This document shows, piece after piece, positions 24,567-33,516 of a stretch of DNA of 45,688 bases. Source of the DNA: Pseudomonadota bacterium. GTDB lineage: Bacteria > Desulfobacterota > Desulfobulbia > Desulfobulbales > SURF-16. The notes beneath the pieces were generated by a model. The model worked only from the letters and a program-made list of their open reading frames with translations. It had not been told where the DNA came from and did not search any database. Position 1 is the stretch's first letter. Each line of letters begins with the position of its first letter. The DNA lies in assembly GCA_018816555.1 (NCBI GenBank), contig JAHIVT010000153.1:1-45688 (forward strand), read 5' to 3'. Position numbers and translations under genes: made by a program.

Positions 24567-25288
24567 TGGCAGTCCTTGAAGCCAGAAATATCGTCAAGTC
24601 ATATAAGAACAGGCGGGTTGTCGATGGTATCAGCCTGCAGGTGGACAGCGGCAAGGTGATCGGCATGCTGGGGCCCAACGGCGCCGGTAAAACAACATCC
24701 TTTTATGCAATAGCCGGTTTTGTCCGGCCGGATGCCGGGCAAGTGCTGCTTGACGGCAAAGATATCACCACCCTGCCGATACACAAAAGGGCCTTAAACG
24801 GCATTTCCTATCTGGCCCAGGAACCGTCTATTTTTAAAAAGCTGACGGTTGAGGAAAATGTCCGAATTATCCTGGAGCCGCTGGGCGTGGCGAAAAAAGA
24901 GATTGACCGGCGGATCAGCCAGCTCATGCAGGAACTGAAAATCGACTATCTGGCCAAAAATAAGGGGCATGGATTATCCGGCGGCGAGAGGCGGCGGGTG
25001 GAAATCATGCGGGCGCTTGCCACCAATCCACGCTTTATTTTGCTTGATGAACCTTTTGCCGGCATTGATCCTTTATCGGTGGCGGACCTGCAGGTCATCA
25101 TCAAGGAGTTGAAAGAAAAGGGCCTTGGCATACTGATATCGGACCATAATGTCAGGGAGACCCTTGCCGTCTGCGATTTCGCCTATATTGTCAACAACGG
25201 CAGAACCCTGACCAGCGGGGTAGCGGAAGAAATCGTCAATTGCGAAGAGGCCCGCCGCATGTATCTTGGCCACGATTTTGTAATGTGA
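24566..25288 (+). CDS. lptB: LPS export ABC transporter ATP-binding protein
   Basis: A 240-residue ATPase that powers LPS extraction by LptFG. Walker A GPNGAGKT (36-43), Q-loop AQEPSIF (84-90), signature LSGGE (137-141), Walker B FILLDEP (157-163) and the switch SDHNV are all present. The ATG at 24566 shares a base with the lptA stop; a GTG three bases earlier is an alternative. Transport partners LptFG and LptC are not in the window. Confidence 0.96.
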   Translation: MAVLEARNIVKSYKNRRVVDGISLQVDSGKVIGMLGPNGAGKTTSFYAIAGFVRPDAGQVLLDGKDITTLPIHKRALNGISYLAQEPSIFKKLTVEENVRIILEPLGVAKKEIDRRISQLMQELKIDYLAKNKGHGLSGGERRRVEIMRALATNPRFILLDEPFAGIDPLSVADLQVIIKELKEKGLGILISDHNVRETLAVCDFAYIVNNGRTLTSGVAEEIVNCEEARRMYLGHDFVM

Positions 25289-25359
25289 TGGCAAATAACC
25301 GGCAATACTATTATAATGAAACGAAAGTAAAAAAAGAAAAGGCTTAACCCAAACGAAAT

Positions 25360-26835
25360 ATGTCATTCCTGGAATTAAAACAAAATCTTAAGCTCGCACA
25401 GCAGCTGGTTATGACTCCCCAGTTGCAGCAGGCCATCAAACTGCTCCAGCTCTCCCGCCTGGAGCTGGTGGACACCATTCAGCACGAGATTGAACAGAAT
25501 CCGCTGCTGGAGGAGGAAATTCCCGGAAGCCCCACTGATAGCGAGCCCGGTCAGGATATTGAGGCTCCGGCCGAAAGCGGCATACCCCTTGTCACTGAAA
25601 AGACCAGCGAAGTCACCCTGGGAGAAAACCCGTCAACAATGACGGAAATCGACTGGTCTGACTATGCCAATGAATATGAAAGCGGCGGAGCCTATAAGCC
25701 ACGCGAATCAGCCGGAGAAGACCAGCCTTCGCGCTTTGACATTCTCACCCAGACTCCGGACCTGCACAGCCATCTGAGCTGGCAACTCAACCTCTCCAAG
25801 GTTACGGACGAAGAAAGAAAGGTGGGTTTTTATATCCTTGGCAATCTTGACCACAACGGTTTTCTCAAGGTAAGCGAGGAGGAGATCGTCGAAGAATCCG
25901 GTTGCGATCCGCAAATGGCAAAAGACATGATCGCCCTGATTCAGGATATGGATCCCTCGGGCGTGGGTGCCCGTAATGTCAAGGAATCGCTGCTGTTACA
26001 GCTTAAAAGGCTCGGCCTTGAGAACTCCCTGCCGGCAAGAATCGTGCAGGATCATCTCCATTTTCTGGAAACAAAAAATTACGGCGCCATCAGCAAGGCC
26101 ACCAGACAGCCGATCAACGATGTGCTCACCGCCGTAAAAATTATCGTCGGCCTTGACCCCCATCCGGGCCGGGTTTACTCTGATGAATCCCCTCAATACA
26201 TCCTGCCGGATGTCTTCATTCAAAAGGTTGATGACGAATATGTCATTATGCTTAATGATGAAGGGCTGCCCCGGCTGAAAATCAGCAGCTACTACAAGGA
26301 GATTTTGAAGGCGAAAAGAGGCCAGCAGGACGCCACCAAAGACTACATCCAGGAAAAGCTCAAATCCGCCGCCTGGCTCATCAAAAGCATTCATCAGCGG
26401 CAGCGCACCATATACAAGGTTGTTGAGAGCATCCTGAAATTTCAGTTCGACTTTTTCGAAAAAGGAGTCGCCCACCTGAAACCGCTGGTGCTCCGGGATG
26501 TGGCGGAAGACATAGAAATGCACGAATCCACCATCAGTCGCGTTACCACCAATAAATATGTTCACACACCCCAGGGAATCTTTGAACTGAAATATTTCTT
26601 CACCTCATCCATCGAACGAAAGGACGGCGGCGACTCGCTTTCATCGGAAAGCATCAAGGAGCGCATCCGCCACATTATTCAGGTCGAGCATCCGGACAAA
26701 CCGATGAGTGACAAGGCACTTTCCGAAGTATTCCAAAAGGAAGGCATCCAGCTTGCCCGCCGGACAGTGGCAAAATACCGTGAGCAGCTCGGCATTCTCT
26801 CTTCCAAATTCCGTAAACGACCCAACCTGAACTGA
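25360..26835 (+). CDS. rpoN: RNA polymerase sigma-54 factor
   Basis: A 491-residue sigma factor. The Gln/Leu-rich activator-interacting region I (LKLAQQLVMTPQLQQAIKLL, about 7-26) is followed by an acidic region II (about 45-120), a core-binding region, an HTH region and the RpoN box ARRTVAKYRE (about 466-475) that reads the -24 element. Full length. It starts 71 bases after lptB. Three near-consensus sigma-54 promoters in the ammonium/nif region of this window are likely targets. Confidence 0.97.
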   Translation: MSFLELKQNLKLAQQLVMTPQLQQAIKLLQLSRLELVDTIQHEIEQNPLLEEEIPGSPTDSEPGQDIEAPAESGIPLVTEKTSEVTLGENPSTMTEIDWSDYANEYESGGAYKPRESAGEDQPSRFDILTQTPDLHSHLSWQLNLSKVTDEERKVGFYILGNLDHNGFLKVSEEEIVEESGCDPQMAKDMIALIQDMDPSGVGARNVKESLLLQLKRLGLENSLPARIVQDHLHFLETKNYGAISKATRQPINDVLTAVKIIVGLDPHPGRVYSDESPQYILPDVFIQKVDDEYVIMLNDEGLPRLKISSYYKEILKAKRGQQDATKDYIQEKLKSAAWLIKSIHQRQRTIYKVVESILKFQFDFFEKGVAHLKPLVLRDVAEDIEMHESTISRVTTNKYVHTPQGIFELKYFFTSSIERKDGGDSLSSESIKERIRHIIQVEHPDKPMSDKALSEVFQKEGIQLARRTVAKYREQLGILSSKFRKRPNLN

Positions 26836-26851
26836 TCCATTACCCGACACC

Positions 26852-27310
26852 GTGATCCACACCATAACAGAGAACAGAATAGCCCCTTTCATACGGGCTA
26901 CCACAAAGAAGGAGGCTCTGCACGAACTTGCAGAGCTGATGCACGCAGCCTGCCCAGCCTGCGGCAGCACAAAAGATATTGCCACCATCCTCGCCGAAAG
27001 AGAACAGATCGGCTCAACCGGCATTGGGGAAGCCATAGCCATTCCCCACGGAAAAATGGCTGGTCTTTCCCAGATAGAGATCTGCTTCGGCAGAAGCATT
27101 CCCGGTATTGCCTTCTCCTCCGCCGACAATAAACCTGTCCACTTCATCTTTCTGCTGCTTGCCCCGCTGGATTCATCCGGCCCCTATCTCAAGGCCCTGG
27201 CCCGGCTTGCCCGCTTCCTCAAAAGCCCTCATACCCGTTCCCGCTTACTCCATGCGGAGAGTGCCCATGAAATCGCCAACATCTTTGCCGAAACCAGTGC
27301 ATTCACATAA
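26852..27310 (+). CDS. ptsN: PTS IIA-Ntr-like protein
   Basis: A 152-residue EIIA(Fru)-fold protein. The phosphorylatable histidine is H66 in AIAIPHGKMAGL. EIIANtr proteins are phosphate acceptors of the nitrogen PTS that regulate potassium transport and other processes. The start is GTG. It follows rpoN by 16 bases, as in many proteobacteria, but the hpf gene usual between them is missing. Its last 44 bases overlap rapZ. Confidence 0.92.
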   Translation: MIHTITENRIAPFIRATTKKEALHELAELMHAACPACGSTKDIATILAEREQIGSTGIGEAIAIPHGKMAGLSQIEICFGRSIPGIAFSSADNKPVHFIFLLLAPLDSSGPYLKALARLARFLKSPHTRSRLLHAESAHEIANIFAETSAFT

Positions 27311-28166
27311 ACTGCAGATCATCATCATCACCGGTCTGGCCGGCGCCGGGAAAAGCACCGCACTGAACGCCTTTGAGGATATGGGCTATTACGCCATTGA
27401 CAATCTGCCGGTCTTTCTCCTCAAGGAACTGCAGACCAAGGCCGGCACCGAGCACCTCCCCAACAGCAAGCTTGCCCTGGTCATGGACTGCCGTGACCCC
27501 TCCTTCCTCCCCTCCTTTACCCCTGTTGTCACGCAAACCAGCAGCTGCATTGACAAGGAAATTCTTTTTCTGGACTGCGATGAGGAGGTTCTGCTCAGGA
27601 GATTCAGCCAGCTGCGACGTCAGCATCCCCTGGCAACCGAGGGCACGATCCGTGAGGCCATCATCAAGGAAAAGAGAACCCTGCAGCCTCTGCTGAGCCA
27701 GGCAACCAGGGTCATCGATACCTCCAGGATCACCCCCCATGAACTGGCAAGACAGCTGCGCAAAATTTACGGTAATCAGGACGCTGCAGACCGGTTTGTG
27801 ATGAACCTCATGTCGTTCGGCTTCAAACATGGCCCTCCGGCTGAAACGGACATTACCTGGGATGTGCGCTTCCTGCCTAATCCCTATTTTGTTCCGGAAC
27901 TGAAACCCTTTACCGGACTGGACGAACGGGTGGCGCAATATGTATTGGAGAACGAGACAAGCCGACGTTTTTTCGCCCTGCTCGAACCAATGCTTGAATT
28001 TCTCATCCCACAGTACAGAAAGGAAGGCAAGGCACAGCTCACCATCGGCATCGGCTGCACCGGGGGCAAACATCGTTCCGTGGCCGTGGTCGAGATGCTG
28101 AAACAGTTTCTCTCCCACCGGAATGTCAAACTGTTCGTCGATCATCGCGACATTGACAAGGCCTGA
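27267..28166 (+). CDS. rapZ: RNase adapter / nucleotide-binding protein RapZ
   Basis: A 299-residue P-loop protein (YvcJ/RapZ family). Walker A GLAGAGKST (about 23-31), GYYAIDNLPV, and the C-terminal family motifs SFGFKHGPP, DVRFLPNPYF and IGIGCTGGKHRSV. In Enterobacteria it directs RNase E to the GlmZ small RNA; in other lineages the target is unknown. The start at 27267 has GGAG upstream and overlaps ptsN by 44 bases; a GTG at 27297 would give an N-terminus closer to the family. Intact. Confidence 0.95.
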   Translation: MKSPTSLPKPVHSHKLQIIIITGLAGAGKSTALNAFEDMGYYAIDNLPVFLLKELQTKAGTEHLPNSKLALVMDCRDPSFLPSFTPVVTQTSSCIDKEILFLDCDEEVLLRRFSQLRRQHPLATEGTIREAIIKEKRTLQPLLSQATRVIDTSRITPHELARQLRKIYGNQDAADRFVMNLMSFGFKHGPPAETDITWDVRFLPNPYFVPELKPFTGLDERVAQYVLENETSRRFFALLEPMLEFLIPQYRKEGKAQLTIGIGCTGGKHRSVAVVEMLKQFLSHRNVKLFVDHRDIDKA

Positions 28167-28202
28167 ATCGACGGCAGGCCGGCCTAGACTCAAAAGCACG
28201 CA

Positions 28203-28754
28203 TCAAAGCCTGATCACATCACCGTTGGCAACCTTGATTTCACGGAAATGAGCCAGAGGCCTGCCGCTAGAGTGCAGGATGAGGCAGCAGGCCACAATCA
28301 GATGGGTGACCAGCAACACCCGCCGACCGTCATCTTGTCGCCAGATCTGTTCCACTGACCCTACCGCCCGCTGCTGCACATCAGCCAGCGTCTCACAGCC
28401 CTCCACCCGAAAACTCTCCGGCGATTCTTTCCAGGTCGGATACTGGCTGCCGAACCGCTGCCGGATCTCCTCTTTGGTCAAGCCCTCCCAGTGGGGCAGA
28501 CTGATATCGGTCAGGCCTGCTTCCACCGCAAAGGGAATGCCGCACATCCCGGATAAAATCTCCGCTGACTGCCTGGTCCTGGCCACAGGTCCGGCATAAA
28601 TGGCGGCCAGACCAATTTTCTGCAATTTACATCCTATTTCTTTAATCTGCATGACCCCCTCGGCATGCAGTGGCTCATCGGTTCGACCGGCAAATCTGTC
28701 CTCCCTGTTGGCCCGGGTCATGCCATGCCGCATAAGGTAGATGGATGCTGTCAT
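28203..28754 (-). CDS. Histidine phosphatase (phosphoglycerate-mutase-like)
   Basis: A 183-residue protein with the catalytic YLMRHGMT (RHG at 9-11), the conserved Arg/Glu region (ARTRQSAEIL, ISLPHWEG) and the second His in LLVTHLIV. The size and ISLPHWEGL motif resemble CobC/alpha-ribazole phosphatases and related small phosphatases; the substrate cannot be assigned because no cobalamin genes adjoin. The ATG at 28754 is preferred over a GTG two codons earlier because GGAG is spaced correctly. It converges on rapZ. Confidence 0.88.
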   Translation of the reverse strand: MTASIYLMRHGMTRANREDRFAGRTDEPLHAEGVMQIKEIGCKLQKIGLAAIYAGPVARTRQSAEILSGMCGIPFAVEAGLTDISLPHWEGLTKEEIRQRFGSQYPTWKESPESFRVEGCETLADVQQRAVGSVEQIWRQDDGRRVLLVTHLIVACCLILHSSGRPLAHFREIKVANGDVIRL

Positions 28755-28786
28755 TGTCACTCCGGGAAAAAAGATGGCTTCGTATT

Positions 28787-28859
28787 ATGCCCCTTGCGGG
28801 TGTTTATGCCCCTTGCGGGTGTTTATGCCCCTTGCGGGTGTTTATGCCCCTTGCGGGTG
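28787..28859. repeat. 19-bp tandem repeat, about 3.9 copies
   Basis: The unit ATGCCCCTTGCGGGTGTTT begins at 28787, 28806, 28825 and 28844 with no mismatches until the end of the last copy. Each unit contains the short palindrome CCC-TTGC-GGG. It lies just upstream of the phosphatase gene. Perfect identity implies recent expansion or active copy-number variation. Confidence 0.9.
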
Positions 28860-29145
28860 AAAAGTCCTGACGCCGAATTTTCGTGACGATAAATCAGTAT
28901 TTATCATGCACTGTAAGGCTGTCGAGGGGGGGACAAGACTGTCAAAAAAACTTGCTAAGACTTTCCCATTCAAAGTAAGGTCATTGACTATTTTGAAAAA
29001 AAAATTTAACGTGCTGCCAATCGAAATAAACGTCACTGACCGATCTTTCATTACCCGTGTTCAACCTCTCTCTCCCGCCGTGTTAAATTCATAACACCGC
29101 CCATTGAGAAATCCGCACGGCAACATAGTAACAGGATTATTCAAC
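28860..29145. other. Gap upstream of the FG-GAP protein gene
   Basis: No gene is recognised. A possible plus-strand -35 TTGACT (28984-28989) has only a poor -10 (TAACGT) 17 bases on. G- and A-runs (GGGGGGG near 28926, AAAAAAAAA near 28997) are present. No riboswitch or small RNA was recognised. Confidence 0.3.
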
Positions 29146-30945
29146 ATGACAACAGCTCCCTTTCGTTTTCCACTGATCCCTATTCTTCTCTTTTTTGCCA
29201 TTCTTGCCGGAAACGTTTCCGCTGCTGAGGAAACCGGCAAACAATCCCTTGCTATTCTCCCTTTTACGGTGAATGCCACCAAGGACATATCCTATCTGCA
29301 GGCCGGCATCCGCAACATGCTGGCCAGCCGCCTGGCCGCCGATACCGGCCTCAGCATCATTGACCAGTCCCGGGTTGACCAGCAAGCGAAGGCAGCCGGT
29401 GATACCAAACAGCAAAACCTGCTGATCCAGCTCGGTAATACCCTGCAGACCGATTATCTGTTGAGCGGCACCCTGACCGCCATCGGCCAGAGCCTCAGCC
29501 TTGACGCCAAGCTCTATCCGGTAAAGGACCCGGGCAAACCGGTGGAATCGTTTTATGCCTCTGCCCCCACGGAAGATGATATCATCACGGCAGTGGACAG
29601 CCTGGCCTGGGACATTGCCGAAAAATCCTTCGGCAAGCAGCGTCCTGTGCCGAAATATCCGCAACAGGCACAAATGCCCGGCAACGCTGCCATGCCCATG
29701 CAGGGCATTCAACCCCCCGCATTACCCACCGGTGAACCACAGGGCGATCCGGCATACAGGACAGCTCATCCGGACCGCCAATTCATGGGCAACTACCAGG
29801 GAGGCAATTATGGCGGAGGCTCTCCCATCCTCTATCCCTCGGCAATCACCAGCGCCTTTGGTTTCACCAAAACCCAGAACTTTGACTACGCCATGCAGGG
29901 ATTCGATATCGGCGACATTGACGGGGACGGCAAGCAGGATGTTGTTATCGCCTCCAAAGATAAAATTTACGCATATCATCTGACGGATAATCGTCTGGTG
30001 CCCTTCGGTGAAATAGAATTCCAGAGCCGTTATAAAATCATTTCCCTGGATCTTGCCGATCTAAACGGCAACGGCAAGGCGGAAATTTATGTAACGGGTG
30101 TTGACTGGATTACCCCCAACTCTATGGGGCTGGAATGGCAAGGAAAGGAATTCGATTATCTCTTTAAGAACGAACGCTGGTATGTGAGAACCATGTATAT
30201 CCCGGGGCCGGGCAAAATGCTGATCGGCCAGAAAGCGCAAATCAACGAAGCCTTTGCCAGCGGCATCTACCAGCTGCGGGTGACCGACAATATCCTCCAG
30301 CATGAAGAGAAGCTGTCTGTGCCGGATTCTCTCAACCTTTATGATTTTGCCCTGGCCGATCTTGATGGGGACGGGAAAACCGAGGTCATTGCTCTCGACG
30401 GATATGATAAACTGAAGGTGTTGCAGGCAGGCGGAAAGCAGCTCTGGAAAAGTGATGAAAACTTCGGCGGCAGCTTGGTCTATGTGGGAGGCGAGAACCC
30501 CACAGCCAAAAGCGATAAAAACATGTCGGAAACCAGGGTAAAGGAGAGGATCTACATCCATTCCCGCATCCTTGTCCAGGATGTCAACAACGACAATCAG
30601 CCTGATATTGTCATCAACAAAAATCTGTCAACCGCCTCACGCGTTCTTGAAAACATGAAGAACTACCCGAGTGGCGAGATTCATGCCCTGGCGTGGAACG
30701 GTATAGGTCTCACCGATCTGTGGCGGACAAGAAAAATCGACGGCTACGTTGCATCTTATCAGCTTGATCGCGATCCGGAAAACAAGGACATGGCCACCCT
30801 TTTTGTCGGCATCATCACCAATACCGGCTGGCTGGACATCTTCACTGCCAGCGACAGCACAGTGCTCATGTATCCGCTTGATCTGCGCAAAGCAGAGTCC
30901 CAGGATCAAAATGTCCAGCAGGGATATCAATACATGGGCAAGTGA
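29146..30945 (+). CDS. Secreted FG-GAP/VCBS-repeat protein with TolB/CsgG-like N-terminus
   Basis: A 599-residue exported protein. Signal peptide about 1-27 (ends VSA). Residues about 35-165 resemble the TolB-N/CsgG-like fold (LAILPFTVNA...YLQAGIRNMLASRLAADTGL). A Pro/Gln-rich linker (about 165-235) leads to a beta-propeller with calcium-type repeats: IGDIDGDGKQDVVI, LADLNGNGKAEIYV, LADLDGDGKTEVIA and VQDVNNDNQPDIVI. No lipobox. It is followed directly, with stop and start a few bases apart, by a membrane polyferredoxin, suggesting joint expression. Function unknown; possibly an envelope scaffold or binding protein. Confidence 0.75.
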   Translation: MTTAPFRFPLIPILLFFAILAGNVSAAEETGKQSLAILPFTVNATKDISYLQAGIRNMLASRLAADTGLSIIDQSRVDQQAKAAGDTKQQNLLIQLGNTLQTDYLLSGTLTAIGQSLSLDAKLYPVKDPGKPVESFYASAPTEDDIITAVDSLAWDIAEKSFGKQRPVPKYPQQAQMPGNAAMPMQGIQPPALPTGEPQGDPAYRTAHPDRQFMGNYQGGNYGGGSPILYPSAITSAFGFTKTQNFDYAMQGFDIGDIDGDGKQDVVIASKDKIYAYHLTDNRLVPFGEIEFQSRYKIISLDLADLNGNGKAEIYVTGVDWITPNSMGLEWQGKEFDYLFKNERWYVRTMYIPGPGKMLIGQKAQINEAFASGIYQLRVTDNILQHEEKLSVPDSLNLYDFALADLDGDGKTEVIALDGYDKLKVLQAGGKQLWKSDENFGGSLVYVGGENPTAKSDKNMSETRVKERIYIHSRILVQDVNNDNQPDIVINKNLSTASRVLENMKNYPSGEIHALAWNGIGLTDLWRTRKIDGYVASYQLDRDPENKDMATLFVGIITNTGWLDIFTASDSTVLMYPLDLRKAESQDQNVQQGYQYMGK

Positions 30946-30947
30946 TA

Positions 30948-31958
30948 ATGCCCAACCGGCAATTTCTTGTTCTTCCTTGGATGCGCCGTCTGGTCCACGG
31001 CGCATTTCTCCTCTTCTGCCTGTTTACCGGCCTGCGTTTTTACCAATTTTACCAATGGGCGGTTGCCGGCGGTAACTATACTCAAAGGCCTCCCTCAGTG
31101 GAGGCCTTTCTGCCCATCGGCGCCTTGGTGAGCCTGAAGCAGTTCCTCCTTACCGGGCAATATGACCCGCTTCATCCTGCCGGTCTTACCATTTTCATCG
31201 CCGCTCTTGTGCTTGGATTCTTTTTCCGCAAAGGCTTCTGCGGCTGGCTATGCCCGGTGGGCTACATCTCAGAGCAGCTGCATTCCTTGACCAACAGAAT
31301 GACCGCCCTGGTCCGCCAGAGTAAGAGACCCTATCTTCTGCGCCTTCCACCATGGCTTGACTATCCCATGAGGCTGCTCAAATACCTGCTCCTCGGCTTT
31401 TTCCTCTACCTCATCCTCTGGAAAATGGATCGTGCCGCCCTGGAAAATTTCAGCCGTTCTCCCTACAGCATCACCACCGATGCGCGTATGCTGCTCTTTT
31501 TCCTCCACCCTTCAGATCTTGCCCTGGGCATCATGATTTGCCTGGTGCTTTTATCCATTGTACTGCGCAACTTCTGGTGCCGCTATCTCTGCCCGTACGG
31601 CGCCCTGCTTGGTCTGCTTGCCCTGGGAGGCCCGCTGCAGGTTGCCCGGGACAGCAAAAAATGCATCGACTGCAAAAAATGCGAGGATATCTGCCCTGCG
31701 GACATCAAAATTACGGCAAAAAAACGGCTGGTAACCCCGGAGTGTATCGGCTGCCTGGAGTGTGTGGCCCGCTGTCCCCAGGAAGACTGCTTGACCCTGA
31801 CTGTTTTTTTCAAGAAAAAACTTTCCCCCTTTCTTTTGCCCCTTGGCCTGCTGATCCTCTTCTTTACCCTCTGGCTTACAGCAAAATATACCGGCCACTG
31901 GCGGTCATCCCTGCCGGATGATGCTTTCAAACATTTCTATCAGATGATCCACCGCTGA
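30948..31958 (+). CDS. NapH/RdxB-like membrane 4Fe-4S protein
   Basis: A 336-residue polytopic protein with about five membrane helices. CGWLCPVG (98-105) and CRYLCPYG (211-218) are the paired CxxxCP motifs of the NapH/NosR/RdxB group. Two ferredoxin [4Fe-4S] motifs follow at CIDCKKCEDICP (239-250) and CIGCLECVARCP (266-277). Such proteins pass electrons from the quinone pool or cytoplasm across the membrane; the acceptor is not visible here. The ATG at 30948 is two bases after the previous stop. No nitrate reductase genes adjoin, so the napH name is not used. Confidence 0.83.
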   Translation: MPNRQFLVLPWMRRLVHGAFLLFCLFTGLRFYQFYQWAVAGGNYTQRPPSVEAFLPIGALVSLKQFLLTGQYDPLHPAGLTIFIAALVLGFFFRKGFCGWLCPVGYISEQLHSLTNRMTALVRQSKRPYLLRLPPWLDYPMRLLKYLLLGFFLYLILWKMDRAALENFSRSPYSITTDARMLLFFLHPSDLALGIMICLVLLSIVLRNFWCRYLCPYGALLGLLALGGPLQVARDSKKCIDCKKCEDICPADIKITAKKRLVTPECIGCLECVARCPQEDCLTLTVFFKKKLSPFLLPLGLLILFFTLWLTAKYTGHWRSSLPDDAFKHFYQMIHR

Positions 31959-31984
31959 GCGCTGCCTTCTTCCATCTGTTGACA

Positions 31985-32032
31985 TAAAAAAAGCCACGGC
32001 CGCCCAGTTCCCCAGAACTGTGCGGCCGTGGC
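31985..32032 (-). terminator. Strong terminator of the first ammonium transporter gene
   Basis: Near-perfect hairpin: GCCACGGCCGC (31993-32003) with GCGGCCGTGGC (32022-32032), continued inside by CAGTTC/GAACTG around a four-base loop. On the minus strand it is followed by seven or more T, so it ends the amt transcript. It may also block read-through from the convergent polyferredoxin gene. Confidence 0.9.
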
Positions 32033-32130
32033 CATCATCAAGGCATGAATGAGAAAATCAATTTATTGGTAAATCGCTTCTCTTCCTTTATTTCCGGACA
32101 TTGAAAACCCAATTGCGGCAATCATCAACC

Positions 32131-33345
32131 TTACAGATTGTAACCAATTTCGCTGTGCTGCGTAATATCAAGGCCCTGCACCTCATCATCCTTTTCTACC
32201 CGCAGGCCGACAACCAAATCAATGACCTTGAGTATGATAAAGGTGACGGTCATTGAGTAACCGATGGTAATAAAGGCATCCATGGCCTGAATACCCAAGA
32301 GACTGGGGTTACCGAAAAAGAGCCCGTCATGGCCAGCCGGGTTCACGGCTGTTGAAGCAAAAAGGCCTGTGGCCAGAGCTCCCCAGAGTCCGCCAACCCC
32401 ATGTACACCGACCACATCCAAAGAATCGTCATAACCGATCTTGCCTTTGGCAATTACTGCCAGATAGCAGATAACCCCTGCAACCAGGCCGATAGCAACC
32501 GAGGAAAGCGGCCCGACAAAACCTGCGGCCGGCGTGATGGCAACCAGTCCGGCAACCGCACCTGATGCAGCACCCAGGGTGGTCGGCTTGCCCTGAATAA
32601 ACCATTCGGCGATGATCCAGGAAAGGGCCGCGCAGCCTGCGGCTACCTGGGTAACAAAGAAGGCATTGGCCGCAATGCCGTTTGCGGCAAGCGCGCTCCC
32701 GGCATTAAAGCCGAACCAGCCAAACCACAGGATGCCGGCACCCAGGATGGTCATGGAGAGATTATGGGGATGGATGGCCTCCGTGCCCCAGCCCTTTCTC
32801 TTCCCGACTAACAGCGCAGCCACCAATGCCGCGGCACCGGAATTAATATGGATAACCGTGCCGCCGGCAAAATCCAGCCCGCCATGGCCGCTGACCCAGC
32901 CTCCGCCCCATACCCAGTGACACACCGGGAAATAAACCAGGGTGCTCCACAGTACAGTAAATAGGAGAAAGGCGGAAAACTTGATACGCTCGGCAAAGGC
33001 GCCTGTAATGAGTGCCGGAGTAATCACCGCGAACATGAGCTGAAAGGCACTGAATAGCAAATGAGGGATCGTTGCGCTGTAAGGACCCGGCTCCAGCCCA
33101 ACTCCTTTCATACCCAGGAAGTCCAGGTTACCGATAACCCCGCCCACATCCGGGCCAAAGGCCAGGGAATAACCATACACCACCCATATAATGGAAATAA
33201 GCCCCAGACAGATAAAACTTTGCATAATCGTACTGAGCACATTTTTGGAACGAACCATTCCTCCGTAAAACAGGGCAAGGCCAGGGGTCATCAACATGAC
33301 CATGGCAGTTGCAACCAGCATGAAGGCTGTATCACCGGTATTCAT
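32131..33345 (-). CDS. amtB: Ammonium transporter 1
   Basis: A 404-residue Amt/MEP/Rh channel with eleven predicted helices and no signal peptide. It starts MNTGDTAFMLVATAMV and shows TPGLALFYGGMVRSKNVL, GAFAERIKFSAF, the pore region WVSGHGGLDFAGGTVIHIN (conserved His), GWFGFNAGS, and the second pore His in VVGVHGVGGLWG. The C-terminal tail that meets PII (GLRVEKDDEVQGLDITQHSE) is complete. The start at 33345 has AAGGAG; the upstream open frame is intergenic. A near-consensus sigma-54 promoter lies 62-77 bases upstream. Confidence 0.96.
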   Translation of the reverse strand: MNTGDTAFMLVATAMVMLMTPGLALFYGGMVRSKNVLSTIMQSFICLGLISIIWVVYGYSLAFGPDVGGVIGNLDFLGMKGVGLEPGPYSATIPHLLFSAFQLMFAVITPALITGAFAERIKFSAFLLFTVLWSTLVYFPVCHWVWGGGWVSGHGGLDFAGGTVIHINSGAAALVAALLVGKRKGWGTEAIHPHNLSMTILGAGILWFGWFGFNAGSALAANGIAANAFFVTQVAAGCAALSWIIAEWFIQGKPTTLGAASGAVAGLVAITPAAGFVGPLSSVAIGLVAGVICYLAVIAKGKIGYDDSLDVVGVHGVGGLWGALATGLFASTAVNPAGHDGLFFGNPSLLGIQAMDAFITIGYSMTVTFIILKVIDLVVGLRVEKDDEVQGLDITQHSEIGYNL

Positions 33346-33406
33346 TGTTATTACTCCTTTTGTTTTTGTCAAAATTGAACATTTGTTTATAACTACCACA
33401 ACTAAA

Positions 33407-33422
33407 AGCAAATGATGTGCCA
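33407..33422 (-). promoter_or_regulatory. Sigma-54 promoter of amtB 1
   Basis: On the minus strand TGGCAC-N5-TTGCT matches the -24/-12 consensus exactly. It lies about 60 bases before the amtB start, giving a leader of about 50 bases. Expression would need RpoN (encoded at 25360) and an activator such as NtrC or NifA. Confidence 0.88.
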
Positions 33423-33498
33423 GCATCTGCAAAAACAAATCAACATATTGAAACAAAAGGGAAAAATTAATATTACCCAACCAAATACCCAGGCAAAC

Positions 33499-33516
33499 AT
33501 TTACATTTTTGTAAAT
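33499..33516. promoter_or_regulatory. Palindrome ATTTACA-N4-TGTAAAT
   Basis: Perfect 7-base arms around TTTT in the amtB-glnK divergent region. A related perfect palindrome lies 179 bp away (33678-33693), and an imperfect version (TTTACATTTTTGGCAA) near 33646. Likely an operator for a dimeric regulator; which one is not known to me. Confidence 0.5.

Noticed and set aside
28665-28886. Plus-strand frame over the 19-bp repeats encoding repeated Cys/Pro-rich units
   Set aside because: The frame overlaps the phosphatase gene antisense and exists only because the repeat is open; no ribosome site or family support.
31084-31109. Perfect hairpin AAAGGCCTCC/GGAGGCCTTT as a terminator
   Set aside because: It lies inside the polyferredoxin gene, which continues with intact motifs, and has only three T after the stem.
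30948-31958. Assigning the polyferredoxin as napH
   Set aside because: The motifs fit the group, but no periplasmic nitrate reductase gene is nearby, so the specific name is not supported.
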